A stretch of 64,000 nt of DNA. Origin: an uncultured Myxococcaceae bacterium (GTDB lineage: Bacteria; Myxococcota_A; Polyangia; Polyangiales; Ga0077539). Positions 45,433-53,860 of the stretch are shown here, piece by piece; position 1 is the stretch's first letter; each line of letters opens with the position of its first letter. The notes beneath the pieces were generated by a model that saw only the letters and a list, made by a program, of their open reading frames with translations, searched no databases and was not told the DNA's origin. The stretch is taken from the NCBI GenBank assembly GCA_945952225.1, contig CAMFHP010000024.1:1-64000 (forward strand). The letters run 5' to 3'. A program made the translations under genes and the position numbers.

Positions 45433-47106
45433 TCAGCGCACGGTGCTGAGCTGCTGGAGGATCTCGCCGCCGACGCGCGCGCCCTCGGAAGCGCCGCCCT
45501 CCATGTAGCCCTGGAACTCCACGGACGTGTGGTCGCCCGCGAAGAACACGTTGCCCTGGCGCACGCCCTCGTAGCCGCCGATGCGCGTGACCTGACCCAC
45601 GCGCCAGTACGCGTACGAGGCGTTGAAGCGCGGGTCGAGGTGCGGGAGCGATGAGGTCGCGCGGCCGTTCCATCGCGCGCTCACGCCGGGGAACATGGGT
45701 TCGAGCTGGCGGAGAAAGGTCTCGGCGTCGGCGCGCACCGCGGGGTTGCTCCCGCCGCCGTAGGGCGTGCGGAGGTTGAGCGCGTCGCTCCCCGCGGCGC
45801 CGGTGAACTTCACGAGAATGCCTGCGTTGCCGGGCTGTCCGCGCGTGGACTCCCAGATGGCCTGCACGCCCGTGTCGCTGTAGCCCGAGCCCGTGCCCAC
45901 GCCCCAGGGGCCCGCGAGGTTCCAGTAACGCAGGTCGAACTGGAGGTGCAGCTTGCCGTTGCGTCCCATGCCCAGCTCGCGGATCGCGCGGAGCTTGAGC
46001 GCGTCGAAGCCCGCGCGCGAGAGGTCGACGTTGCGCAGCGCCGAGAAGGGGAGCGCGAGCACCACGAGGTCGGCGTCGACGTTGCGCGTGCCGCCGTCGG
46101 CGCGCTGAAAGCGCAGGGTGAACGTTCCGTCGTTGCGGCGCACGAGCGCGGTGAGCGTGTGGCCGAGCGCGAAGGTGTCGTCGCCGAGGTAGCGCGCGAT
46201 CGCGCGGGTGACGCCGTCGTTGCCGCCGCGTACGCGGTATCGCTCGTCGGAGGTGCCGTACTCCGTGAAGCGACGGCGCTCGCTGTAGCCCAGCAGGTAC
46301 AGCAGGTTCAGCGCGCTCTGATCGCGCGTGTCGGCGCCGAACTCGATCACGTAGGCCACGTCGAGCAGCGCCCCGAGCGGCGCGCGGTGTCCGCCGGGAA
46401 TGCGCGTCTCGATCCACTGCCAGATGCTCATCGCGTCGAGGGCGCGGCCCGCGGCGGTGCTCTCGTTCCACGCGGCGGTCTCGCCGGCGGCGGCGAGGTC
46501 GTTCTGCACGGCGCGGTACACGCGGGCGAAGTCGCGGTCGGCCTCTGCGGGGGTGTAGTAGCGGTCGAAGAAGCGATGCGTGTTCGTCGAGCCCGCGGGC
46601 TCCGCGGCGAGCGCGTCGACGAGCCCGAGGTTGAAGCGCCGCGCGAGGGCCGCCATCGTGACGTGGTCGCTGTCGAGAAACTCGCCGTACACCTCGGTGA
46701 CCTGGCCGTCGTCCCAACGGTCGCCGGGCGCGCGCACGGCGCCGCTCTGCTCGCCGCGATCGGACTGGATGCGCCCGCCCGCACGCACCGGCGACGACTC
46801 GTACACCGTCGCGCGGTAGCCGCCATCGCGGAGCGTGAGCGCGGTGTTGAGGCCCGCGATGCCACCGCCCACGATCGCGATGCGCACGGGCCCGGTGGCC
46901 CTCGCCGCGCGCGGAAGCGCCGTCGTCGCGAGGCCCGCGGTCACCGCGGCGGCGCCCGTGAGCACGTTGCGGCGCGAGACCGGTGTGCGGAGCGAGGCCT
47001 CGGCGCGCGCGTCGCGTAGACGCTCCACCTCGACGCCCTGCGCGTCGGCGCGCGCGTGGTCACGAAGCTGGCGGCGGATGAACTCCAGAAGCGGCGTGCG
47101 AGCCAT
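45433..47106 (-). CDS. Tat-exported flavin-containing amine oxidase
   Basis: This is a 557-residue FAD enzyme of the monoamine oxidase/L-amino-acid oxidase family. The Tat signal SRRNVLTGAAAVTAGLATTALPRAARA starts near residue 56, after a 50-residue lead. The FAD site is IVGGGIAGLNTALTLRDGGYRATVYESSPVRAGGR, and the C-terminal FAD motif is FFAGDHTSVEFQGYMEGGASEGARVGGEIL. The substrate is an amine or amino acid, oxidised in the periplasm with release of peroxide. The start is supported by GGAGGAG about nine bases upstream. It is downstream of the thioredoxin-fold gene on the same strand. Confidence 0.9.
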   Translation of the reverse strand: MARTPLLEFIRRQLRDHARADAQGVEVERLRDARAEASLRTPVSRRNVLTGAAAVTAGLATTALPRAARATGPVRIAIVGGGIAGLNTALTLRDGGYRATVYESSPVRAGGRIQSDRGEQSGAVRAPGDRWDDGQVTEVYGEFLDSDHVTMAALARRFNLGLVDALAAEPAGSTNTHRFFDRYYTPAEADRDFARVYRAVQNDLAAAGETAAWNESTAAGRALDAMSIWQWIETRIPGGHRAPLGALLDVAYVIEFGADTRDQSALNLLYLLGYSERRRFTEYGTSDERYRVRGGNDGVTRAIARYLGDDTFALGHTLTALVRRNDGTFTLRFQRADGGTRNVDADLVVLALPFSALRNVDLSRAGFDALKLRAIRELGMGRNGKLHLQFDLRYWNLAGPWGVGTGSGYSDTGVQAIWESTRGQPGNAGILVKFTGAAGSDALNLRTPYGGGSNPAVRADAETFLRQLEPMFPGVSARWNGRATSSLPHLDPRFNASYAYWRVGQVTRIGGYEGVRQGNVFFAGDHTSVEFQGYMEGGASEGARVGGEILQQLSTVR

Positions 47107-47263
47107 GCGTGTGTCTCCTCCCGTGCGGCGTGCGCGTCGGTGTGGTCGCCCCGTGAAGGTCCCGTCGACGGGGCGTGCGCGCGATCGTGCGCCACGGCGC
47201 CTTCGCGCGACAAGGGCACACTGCAAGGCCGTGTTGGGGGGCGCGAGGAGACCGTGCGCTGCG

Positions 47264-47854
47264 TCAGGGCGCAGGCGGCGCGGCGGGTGCCGCGGGCGGT
47301 GCGGCGGGGGCCGCGGGCGGTGCGGCGGGGGCTGCGGGCGCAGGCGGGGATGGCGGCGGAAGGGCCGCGGCGATGCGCGCGAAGGCGGCGTCGTTGAGCG
47401 TGGTGTGCACGATCTCGGCGACGCGTCCTGCGGGGTTCACGACGATCACCCAGGGCACCTCGCTCTCGGGCAATCCGAGGGAGCTCGCGAGGGAGCCGTC
47501 GCGCGAGAGCCAGACGTTGCTCCACCCGTGGCGGGGCGTGTTCTCGCGGGCCTGCGAGACCACCGACGCCGTGGGCACGAGGGCGAAGAGGTCGAGGGCG
47601 GCCATGGTGATCAGCCGGGCCTGCGGGGCCGCGCTGCGCACGCGGTGAAACCACGGTCCCACGTGGGGGCTCGTGTCCTTGTCGGTCATCACGAAGAGCA
47701 CCGACCAGCGGCCCGTGAGGTCTCGCTGCGTGTGCGTGGTGCCGGCGATGTCGTCGACCGTGAAGCTCGGAACGGCCTGTCCCGGCCTCGGGTCCGCCTG
47801 CGCGACGAGTGGCAGGGCGAGGGCGACTGCGAACAGAAGGTGGCGGTGGCGCAT
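47264..47854 (-). CDS. Exported thioredoxin-fold protein without a CxxC
   Basis: This 196-residue protein has a signal peptide (LLFAVALALPLVAQA) and a TlpA/AhpC-like domain: PGQAVPSFTVDDIAGTTHTQRDLTGRWSVLFV and later VPWVIVVNPAGRVAEIVHT, where the cis-Pro strand is recognisable. The position that normally holds the redox CxxC reads TDKDTSPHVG, with no Cys, and no Cys remains in the mature domain. It is thus probably a binding or scaffold member rather than a reductase. The C-terminus is an Ala/Pro-rich repeat tail. The start at 47854 is the one that opens the signal peptide. Confidence 0.78.
   Translation of the reverse strand: MRHRHLLFAVALALPLVAQADPRPGQAVPSFTVDDIAGTTHTQRDLTGRWSVLFVMTDKDTSPHVGPWFHRVRSAAPQARLITMAALDLFALVPTASVVSQARENTPRHGWSNVWLSRDGSLASSLGLPESEVPWVIVVNPAGRVAEIVHTTLNDAAFARIAAALPPPSPPAPAAPAAPPAAPAAPPAAPAAPPAP
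47291..47332 (-). repeat. Two perfect 21-bp tandem units in the Ala/Pro tail
   Basis: The unit cgcgggcggtgcggcggggg plus a c occurs twice back to back, encoding a PPAAPAA run at the end of the thioredoxin-fold protein. Perfect identity indicates recent expansion. Confidence 0.8.
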
Positions 47855-48017
47855 GGGCTTCGCACCGAGGCAACCATGGTGCGCCGTCGACCTGCAAGGG
47901 CAGCGGCCCACGATGGGGGTCATCCTCCGATATCATCGCGATTTCACGGGCGATTTTCAGCATTTTGGAGAACTCACGATTGACGGAGCCCGCGCATCCC
48001 GAGTTCTGTTGCACCCC

Positions 48018-49034
48018 ATGCAGACACCGGGAATGCGGGTCGTGGTCACCGGCGCCACGGGACACATCGGCAACCACCTCGTGCGCGAGCTCGCGCGCCG
48101 CGGACATCGTGTGCGGGCCGTGGTGCACGGCCACGCGCGCTCGCTCCACGGGGTCGACGTCGAGCGCGTGGTGGCCGACGTGCGCCACCCCGAGACGCTG
48201 CGCGCGGCCTTTCGCGGAGCCGACGTGGTGTTCCACCTCGCGGCGCGCATCTCGATCGACGACGACCGCGACGGGCAGGTGCACGCGGTCAACGTGAACG
48301 GCGCGCGCAACGCGGCCCGCGAGGCGCTGCGCGCGGGGGTGAAGCGCTACGTGCACATGAGCTCGATCCACGCGTTCGACCTCACCGACGACGGCGCGCC
48401 CTTCGACGAGACGCGTCGCCGACCGGGTCCCTCGCACGCCGCGTACGACCGCTCGAAGGCCGCGGGCGAAGAGGCCGTGCGCGCGGTCATCGCAGCCGGA
48501 CTCGACGCCGTGATCGTGAACCCCGCGGGCGTCATCGGGCCGGGCGATTACGAGCCCTCGCGCATGGGGCGCTTCTTTCTCGACGTGGCCCGCGGGCGCG
48601 TGCCCGTGGTGCCGCGCGGCGGCTTCAGCTTCGTCGACGTGCGCGACGTGGTGCAGGGCACGCTCGCCGCCGCCGAGCGCGGACGCACCGGCGCCAACTA
48701 CCTCCTCACGGGCCCCTGGGCCTCGTCGATCGACCTCGCGCGCCTCGCCGTGCGCGTCGCGGGCGGACGGGTGCCCGCCGAGCTCGACCCGCGGGTGTTT
48801 CTCGCGCTCGGCCACGCGATCACCGCGGGCGCCCGCGCGCTGCACCGCGAGTCGCTGCTCACGCCCGAGATGGTGCGCACGCTCCAGGGCCACCGTGGCG
48901 CCTCGTCGGCCCGCGCCGCGTCGGAGCTCGGATACACCGCCCGCCCGCACGCCGAGACCGTGCGCGACCTCTACGACTGCTTCCGCACGCGCGGACTGCT
49001 TCCGCGCCTGTCCTCTCTCGGAGTCTCCGCATGA
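48018..49034 (+). CDS. NAD(P)-dependent epimerase / 3beta-HSD-like dehydrogenase
   Basis: This 338-residue extended SDR protein has the Rossmann motif GATGHIGNHLVREL near residue 12-25, then VFHLAARIS, the YxxxK active site (AAYDRSKAAGE) with the upstream Ser (HMSSIHAF), and VNPAGVIGPGD. These features match dihydroflavonol reductases, 3beta-hydroxysteroid dehydrogenases and sugar epimerases. The stop overlaps the ATG of a CYP51-like P450, which supports an oxidoreductase role on a lipid or terpenoid. ATG at 48018 is used; 48033 (MRVVVTGATG) is equally plausible. A 163-base AT-richer space precedes it. Confidence 0.88.
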   Translation: MQTPGMRVVVTGATGHIGNHLVRELARRGHRVRAVVHGHARSLHGVDVERVVADVRHPETLRAAFRGADVVFHLAARISIDDDRDGQVHAVNVNGARNAAREALRAGVKRYVHMSSIHAFDLTDDGAPFDETRRRPGPSHAAYDRSKAAGEEAVRAVIAAGLDAVIVNPAGVIGPGDYEPSRMGRFFLDVARGRVPVVPRGGFSFVDVRDVVQGTLAAAERGRTGANYLLTGPWASSIDLARLAVRVAGGRVPAELDPRVFLALGHAITAGARALHRESLLTPEMVRTLQGHRGASSARAASELGYTARPHAETVRDLYDCFRTRGLLPRLSSLGVSA

Positions 49035-50380
49035 ACGTGTCTTCGACCCTCCCGACGCCGCCGATGCTCCCGGGCCTGCCGCTCCTCGGCAACGCGATCG
49101 ACTTTCGCCGCGACGCGCTCGGCGTCTTTCGCAAGGGCTACGAGCGCTTCGGGCCCGTGTTCGGCATCCAGCTCGCGCGCCAGCCCGCGGTGGTGCTCGT
49201 GGGCCCCGAGCTCATGCGCTTCTTCTTCGAGCAGACCGACACGCTGCTCTCGATGGGCGAGGTCTACAGCTTTCTCGAACCCATCCTCGGCGACCGCGTG
49301 CTCTTCACCGCCGAGCGCCGCGACTACGACGAGCAGCGGCGCATCATGCAGCCCGCGTTTCACGGCAAGAAGCTGCGCTCGTACGTGACCGAGATGGCCG
49401 CCGAGGTCGACGCCTGGCTCGACACGCTGGGCCCCGCGGGCACCTTCGACCTCTGCGAGGTCTCGCAGCAGCTCACGATGAACGTCGTGGCCCGCGCGAT
49501 TCTCGGCGAGCCCTTTCGCCGACGCCTCGGGCCCGAGCTCTCGCGCCTCTTCACCGACCTCGCGGGGGGACTGGAGTTCGTGCTCCCGACCAACCTCCCG
49601 CTGCCGCGCTTCATCCGTCGCGACCGCGCGCTCAAGCGTCTGCGCGAGATCCTCGGCGCCGTGGTGCGCGAGCGCCGCGCGAACCCCGACGCGCACGATG
49701 ACTTTCTGCAAGCGCTCCTCGCGGCGAGCTACCTCGACGCGCCGTCGATCCCCGACGACAAGGTCGTGACCTTCATCCTCGGGCTCATCTTCGGCGGCCG
49801 CGAGAACACCTCGGGCCACTTCGAATGGGCCCTGGTGATGCTGCTCCAGCACCGCGACGCGCTCGCCCGCGCCGTCGCCGAGGTCGACGGTGTGCTCGGC
49901 CCCGCGGACCGCCCCGACTACGACCTCTGCCGCCGCATGCCCTGGCTCGAAGCCTGTGTGAAGGAGGCCGAACGCCTGCGCCCGGTGACCCACACGCTCC
50001 TCCGCCTCGCCGCGCAGGAGTTCACCGTCGGCGACTACCGCGTGCCGAAGGGCTGGCTCGTCGTGGCGGGCATCGCGCTCTCACAGCGTCTCCCGGCGCT
50101 CTTTCGCGACGCCGAGCGCTACGACCCCGAGCGCTTCGGCCCCGAGCGCAACGAAGATCAGCCGTACCACATCGTCGGATTCGGCGGCGCGCAGCACCGC
50201 TGCTGGGCCATGGCCTTCGTGAACAACGAGATCAAGGTCATTCTCTCGATGCTCCTGCGGCGCTACGAGGTCGAGCTCGTCGACCCTGCGGCGCCCGCGA
50301 AGGTCAACGACATCGGCGTGCTGCGCCCCGCGCCGCCGTGCCTCGTGCGCTACCGCCGTCGCGCGTCGGTGTCGGCGTGA
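49031..50380 (+). CDS. Cytochrome P450, CYP51-like
   Basis: This is a 449-residue P450. The CYP51-like segments are VYSFLEPILGDRVLF near the B-C region, THTLLRLAAQEFTVGDYRVPKGWLVV and ALSQRLPALFRDAERYDPERF after the ExxR helix (KEAERLRP), and the heme loop FGGAQHRCWAMAFVNNEIKVILSMLLRRYEVEL. The I-helix reads FGGRENTSG, in which the usual Thr after the acidic residue is replaced by Asn. CYP51 proteins remove the sterol 14alpha-methyl group; this one is only a relative, so the substrate may be a sterol, triterpenoid or fatty acid. It overlaps both neighbours, upstream dehydrogenase and downstream P450. Confidence 0.88.
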   Translation: MNVSSTLPTPPMLPGLPLLGNAIDFRRDALGVFRKGYERFGPVFGIQLARQPAVVLVGPELMRFFFEQTDTLLSMGEVYSFLEPILGDRVLFTAERRDYDEQRRIMQPAFHGKKLRSYVTEMAAEVDAWLDTLGPAGTFDLCEVSQQLTMNVVARAILGEPFRRRLGPELSRLFTDLAGGLEFVLPTNLPLPRFIRRDRALKRLREILGAVVRERRANPDAHDDFLQALLAASYLDAPSIPDDKVVTFILGLIFGGRENTSGHFEWALVMLLQHRDALARAVAEVDGVLGPADRPDYDLCRRMPWLEACVKEAERLRPVTHTLLRLAAQEFTVGDYRVPKGWLVVAGIALSQRLPALFRDAERYDPERFGPERNEDQPYHIVGFGGAQHRCWAMAFVNNEIKVILSMLLRRYEVELVDPAAPAKVNDIGVLRPAPPCLVRYRRRASVSA

Positions 50381-51693
50381 CCGTGCTCCCGTCGGCGCCC
50401 GCCGATGTGCTCCATCGCACGAAGCACACGTACGGGCTCATGCGCGACGCGACGCGGATGTTCCGCACGCTGGCCGCGCGCCACGGCGATCCGTTTCTGC
50501 TGCCCACGCTCGACGAGACCTATGTGGTGACCGGCGACCCGAAGCACGTCGCCGCGATCTTCGCCGCGGACCCCGACGTGATGGATCCCCCGTCGGGCGT
50601 GGTCGAGCCGCTGCTGGGCAACGGGTCGGTGGTGCTCGCCCGCGGCGCGCGCCATCGACGCAAGCGCCGCGTGCTCGCGCCGCCGCTCCACGGGCAGCGC
50701 ATGAAGGCCTGGGCCGACGTGATCGCCACCGCCGCGCGAAGCGCCTTCGCCAACGTGCGTTCCGGTGAGTCCGTGGAGCTCCTCACGCGCACGCAGCGCC
50801 TCTCGCTCGACGTGATCGTGCGAGCGATCTTCGGCATGACCGACCCCGCGCGCATCGCCCTCTTTCACCGGGTCGTGGGCGCGGTGATCGAGGGACTGCC
50901 CGCGTGGCTCCTCTTCGCCCCGTGGCTCCAGCGCCCGATGTTCGGCGTGGGCCCGTGGGACCGCTACCGACGTGCCGAGCGCGCGCTCCTCGACCTGCTG
51001 CGCGAGGAGATCGCCCGCGCCCGCGCGACGCCCGACGAGGCCCGCGACGACGTGCTCGCGCTGCTGCTCGCGGCCCGCGACGAAGACGGCGCGGCGCTCC
51101 CCGACGACGAGCTCCTCGACGAGCTGCGCACGCTCGTGATCGCCGGCCACGAGACCACGGCCACGACGCTCGCGTGGGCCCTGTGGCTGCTGCATCGCAA
51201 CCCCGACGCCCTCGTGCGCCTCCGCGACGAGCTCGCGCCCCTCGGACGCTCGCCGGACCCCGCAGCCCTCGCGACGCTCCCGTGGCTCGACGCGGTGTGC
51301 GACGAGACGCTGCGTGTCGCGCCCATCGTGCCCATCATGGCCCGTCGCCTCGCGCGCGACTGGGAACTCGCGGGCGCGGTGATTCCCGGCGGAACGATGG
51401 TGTGCCCCGCGGTGATGCTCACGCACTTCGACCCGGCGCTGTACCCCGATCCCGCGCGCTTCGACCCCGCGCGCTTTCTCGCGCGTCGCTACACACCCGG
51501 CGAGTTCTACCCCTACGGCGGCGGCGCCCGTCGCTGCCTCGGCGCCTCGATGGCGGGCTACGAGCTCAAGCTCGCCCTCGGAACCGTGCTCGCGGCGCAT
51601 CGCTTCGCGCCGCTCGGCGACGACTCCATCGGCAACGTGATGAACGGCATCACCACGCGCCCCTCGAAGCCGCTGCGACTGCGCGCGCTGTGA
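50377..51693 (+). CDS. Cytochrome P450, second of tandem pair
   Basis: This is a 438-residue P450. The canonical I-helix is LVIAGHETTATTLAWALWLL, the ExxR motif is CDETLRVAP, and the heme-binding loop is YPYGGGARRCLGASMAGYELKLALG with the Cys ligand. GTG overlaps the TGA of the CYP51-like gene (GTGA), so translation is coupled. It looks like a bacterial CYP110/CYP102-type fatty-acid or terpenoid hydroxylase, with no fused reductase, and no ferredoxin gene is adjacent. It ends one base from the opposing unknown gene. Confidence 0.92.
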   Translation: MTVLPSAPADVLHRTKHTYGLMRDATRMFRTLAARHGDPFLLPTLDETYVVTGDPKHVAAIFAADPDVMDPPSGVVEPLLGNGSVVLARGARHRRKRRVLAPPLHGQRMKAWADVIATAARSAFANVRSGESVELLTRTQRLSLDVIVRAIFGMTDPARIALFHRVVGAVIEGLPAWLLFAPWLQRPMFGVGPWDRYRRAERALLDLLREEIARARATPDEARDDVLALLLAARDEDGAALPDDELLDELRTLVIAGHETTATTLAWALWLLHRNPDALVRLRDELAPLGRSPDPAALATLPWLDAVCDETLRVAPIVPIMARRLARDWELAGAVIPGGTMVCPAVMLTHFDPALYPDPARFDPARFLARRYTPGEFYPYGGGARRCLGASMAGYELKLALGTVLAAHRFAPLGDDSIGNVMNGITTRPSKPLRLRAL

Positions 51694-51694
51694 G

Positions 51695-52480
51695 TCACCA
51701 CCCGCACACGAAGCGCTGCACGAGCGCCGTGAGCGCCACCGTCGAGACCCACGCGACGGCGAACGATCCGTAGAGCACGCGGTCGAGTCCGACGCCCACC
51801 TTCGAGAGCGCCATCGAGGCGCCCACCACCTGCGCGAGGTGCTGCTGATGCTCGTCATGCAATCGCCGCGTGCGGTCGGTGAACACCTCGCCCACGAGGA
51901 GATTCTGCGTGCGGCACCAGGGGCACTCGACGAAGACCGTCTGCGCCGCCGACGTGATGGGCGCACCGCACGTGCGACAGCGCGCGGGCGCTCCCTCGGC
52001 CAGCGGCGCGCGCGCGAGCAGGTGGGGACGCACCGTGCGTCGGTAGCGCCACCGCGCCACGAGCATGCCCGTGAGAAAGCCCGCGGGGAGCGCCGCCACC
52101 GCCGTCGACGAGGCCGCGGTGTTGAGCACGATGCACGCGCGCAGGCCTTCGGGCGCGGCCTCGGCCGCCGAGTGCGCCGAGGTCATCGCCTGCGCCATCA
52201 CGAGCCCGAAGAAGGTGAGCAGCGGAGCGGCCACGCGGAGCATGCCCGCGCGTCCCTCGAACATGCGCGCGAGGGCGAGGGTGAGGCCGTCGAGTTGCGC
52301 GCGCGATCCGCGGGCGGCGTCGAGGCGCGCGCGGAGGTCGAGGTTGCGCAGGATCACGTCGTGCGGGAGCTGATCGCGCTGGCCGCAGTACGGGCACGCG
52401 ACGTTCACCGGGTCGACGAGCTGCGCGGCGCCGCCGCATCGGCGGCAGAGCACGGGGAGCTGTTCCGGCGCCCAGGACAT
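51695..52480 (-). CDS. Membrane protein with two zinc-ribbon modules
   Basis: This is a 261-residue protein. Four CxxC pairs form two zinc-ribbon-like modules: LCRRCGGAAQL/ACPYCGQRD at the N-terminus and ARCRTCGAPITS/VECPWCRTQN after the middle. Two or three membrane helices lie between (LTFFGLVMAQAMT, AVAALPAGFLTGMLVA) and one at the end (FAVAWVSTVALTALVQRF). This resembles proteins that sense or assemble in the membrane, but no family is recognised. It starts four bases after the stop of the gene at 52485, so the two are almost certainly an operon. Confidence 0.75.
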   Translation of the reverse strand: MSWAPEQLPVLCRRCGGAAQLVDPVNVACPYCGQRDQLPHDVILRNLDLRARLDAARGSRAQLDGLTLALARMFEGRAGMLRVAAPLLTFFGLVMAQAMTSAHSAAEAAPEGLRACIVLNTAASSTAVAALPAGFLTGMLVARWRYRRTVRPHLLARAPLAEGAPARCRTCGAPITSAAQTVFVECPWCRTQNLLVGEVFTDRTRRLHDEHQQHLAQVVGASMALSKVGVGLDRVLYGSFAVAWVSTVALTALVQRFVCGW

Positions 52481-52484
52481 GGCG

Positions 52485-53255
52485 TCAGAGGCTCGCCGAG
52501 CCCGCGAGGTAGAGCAGCTCGCAGATGCGCGTGTGCACGGGAATGGTGGCCTGCATGAGCGTGGCGGGGTCGTAGCCCGCGGCCATGGCGCCGAGCGCGC
52601 CGCCCATGCCCGCCTGGAGGTTGCGCTGCAACGGATCGCTGAAGGTCACGCGGTCGGGCAGCACGCGCAGGTCGACCTCGGCGCACGCGAGGAGCATCTG
52701 CTTGAGGCCCGGCGTCGCGAGCGCCTGGCGGATCACGTCGGGGTGATCGGCCCAGCACTGAAAGCGCCCGTCGATCTCGGGGTCGCCCGACGACACGCGC
52801 ACGCCGTAGGCCGGCGCCCACACGGTCTCGACGTTGGTGAAGGCCTCCTTCACGGCGAGGCCCACGGAGCCGAAGCGCTGCTCGGCGATGTGCCACCCGA
52901 GGCGCGGCGGGCGGGGGAGCGCGAGCATCCACCCCGCGGCCATGGAGTAGCCCTTCTCCGTGCGTCGGTAGGTCATGTGGTGGCGCACGAGGGCGCCGTT
53001 CATGTCGCGCACGTACTCGATGGAGACGTCGCCCGTGCCCGCGGCGAACATCTGTTGGTAGCGCTGCGCGGCGGCCTCGGCCTGCACGGGCAGCGGCGCC
53101 GTGGGCATGTCGGGGTTGCGGTAGCCCGTCTGCTCGAAGAACGTGAGGAACATCGGGCCCATGTTCCGCATGGCGGCCTGCGAGCGCCGCCAGTTCCAGA
53201 TCGCGAAGCCGACGGCGAGCACCATGATGGGCGCGGTGAAGAGGAACTGATTCAT
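52485..53255 (-). CDS. Uncharacterised N-terminally anchored protein
   Basis: This is a 256-residue protein with one N-terminal helix (FLFTAPIMVLAVGFAIWNW) and a large soluble part (TYRRTEKGYSMAAGWMLALPRPPRLGWHIAEQR, FQCWADHPDVIRQALATPGLKQMLLACAEVDLRVLPDRVTF). It reads like a domain for a cytosolic or periplasmic interaction and has no enzyme motif. The ATG at 53255 is used; a GTG three codons upstream is possible. The stop is five bases from the start of the zinc-ribbon membrane gene, indicating shared function. Confidence 0.7.
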   Translation of the reverse strand: MNQFLFTAPIMVLAVGFAIWNWRRSQAAMRNMGPMFLTFFEQTGYRNPDMPTAPLPVQAEAAAQRYQQMFAAGTGDVSIEYVRDMNGALVRHHMTYRRTEKGYSMAAGWMLALPRPPRLGWHIAEQRFGSVGLAVKEAFTNVETVWAPAYGVRVSSGDPEIDGRFQCWADHPDVIRQALATPGLKQMLLACAEVDLRVLPDRVTFSDPLQRNLQAGMGGALGAMAAGYDPATLMQATIPVHTRICELLYLAGSASL

Positions 53256-53342
53256 CGCCCGCACGATGCCCGAGGCGGCGCGCCGTTCAACTTCGCCGCA
53301 GCGGTTTCGCGCGCCCCTTCGCGATGCACTTCATGAAGCGCA

Positions 53343-53759
53343 TCACCGCGCGCCGGGCATGCGCTCCACGTGGGTCTCGGCGGTGCGACCGAAGTACACG
53401 ACGCGGCGCCCGAGGAGCGACACGTGGTAGCCCGCGCACCCTGCGGCCATCACCCGCGCGCAGAAGCCCTCGTAGGTGTAGTCCGCGGCGCCCGACTGCG
53501 CGTGGCGCACGGCGCGCTCGACCTCGGCGCCGTCGAAGCGCGCGGCGATCGCGGCGCCGTCGTGCGGATGGTCGACGGTCACGCGCGCGCCGTCGGCGGC
53601 GAAGTACGTCGTCGCGCCACTCGCGTAGTCGACGGTGTAGCGCTCGATGCCCGCTGCGCCGAGCGTCGCGAGAATCTCGGGAAAGGACATCGTGCCGTCG
53701 TAGGCGGCGGCGAGGCATCGGGCGGCCGCGCGGGCGGCGTCGTCGTTCAGCGTGGGCAT
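53343..53759 (-). CDS. DUF1398 family protein (YbcV-like)
   Basis: This 138-residue cytosolic protein shows family features: TMSFPEILATLGAAGIERYTVDYASGATTYFAADG near the N-terminus and DYTYEGFCARVMAAGCAGYHVSLLGRRVVYFGRTAETHVE at the end. DUF1398 proteins have no established function. The start at MPTLNDDAARAAARC is chosen because upstream sequence is outside the family. It is divergent from a MarR-type regulator, with an inverted repeat in the 101-base space, so it is probably that regulator's target. Confidence 0.85.
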   Translation of the reverse strand: MPTLNDDAARAAARCLAAAYDGTMSFPEILATLGAAGIERYTVDYASGATTYFAADGARVTVDHPHDGAAIAARFDGAEVERAVRHAQSGAADYTYEGFCARVMAAGCAGYHVSLLGRRVVYFGRTAETHVERMPGAR

Positions 53760-53795
53760 CGGTGGGGGCTCCGTGGGTGGTCGCTGCGAGAATTG

Positions 53796-53809
53796 GTTTC
53801 CTTGGAAAC
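53796..53809. promoter_or_regulatory. Candidate MarR operator (GTTTCC-TT-GGAAAC)
   Basis: This inverted repeat with 6-bp arms and a 2-bp centre lies 37 bases before the DUF1398 start and 52 before the MarR start. A further GGTTTCCG half-site follows about 15 bases later. The position and symmetry fit an operator for the dimeric MarR protein controlling both genes. Confidence 0.5.
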
Positions 53810-53860
53810 TATCACCGATGGTTTCCGCGTCAACCATCTCTGTGTAGCCTCTGCGACGCG

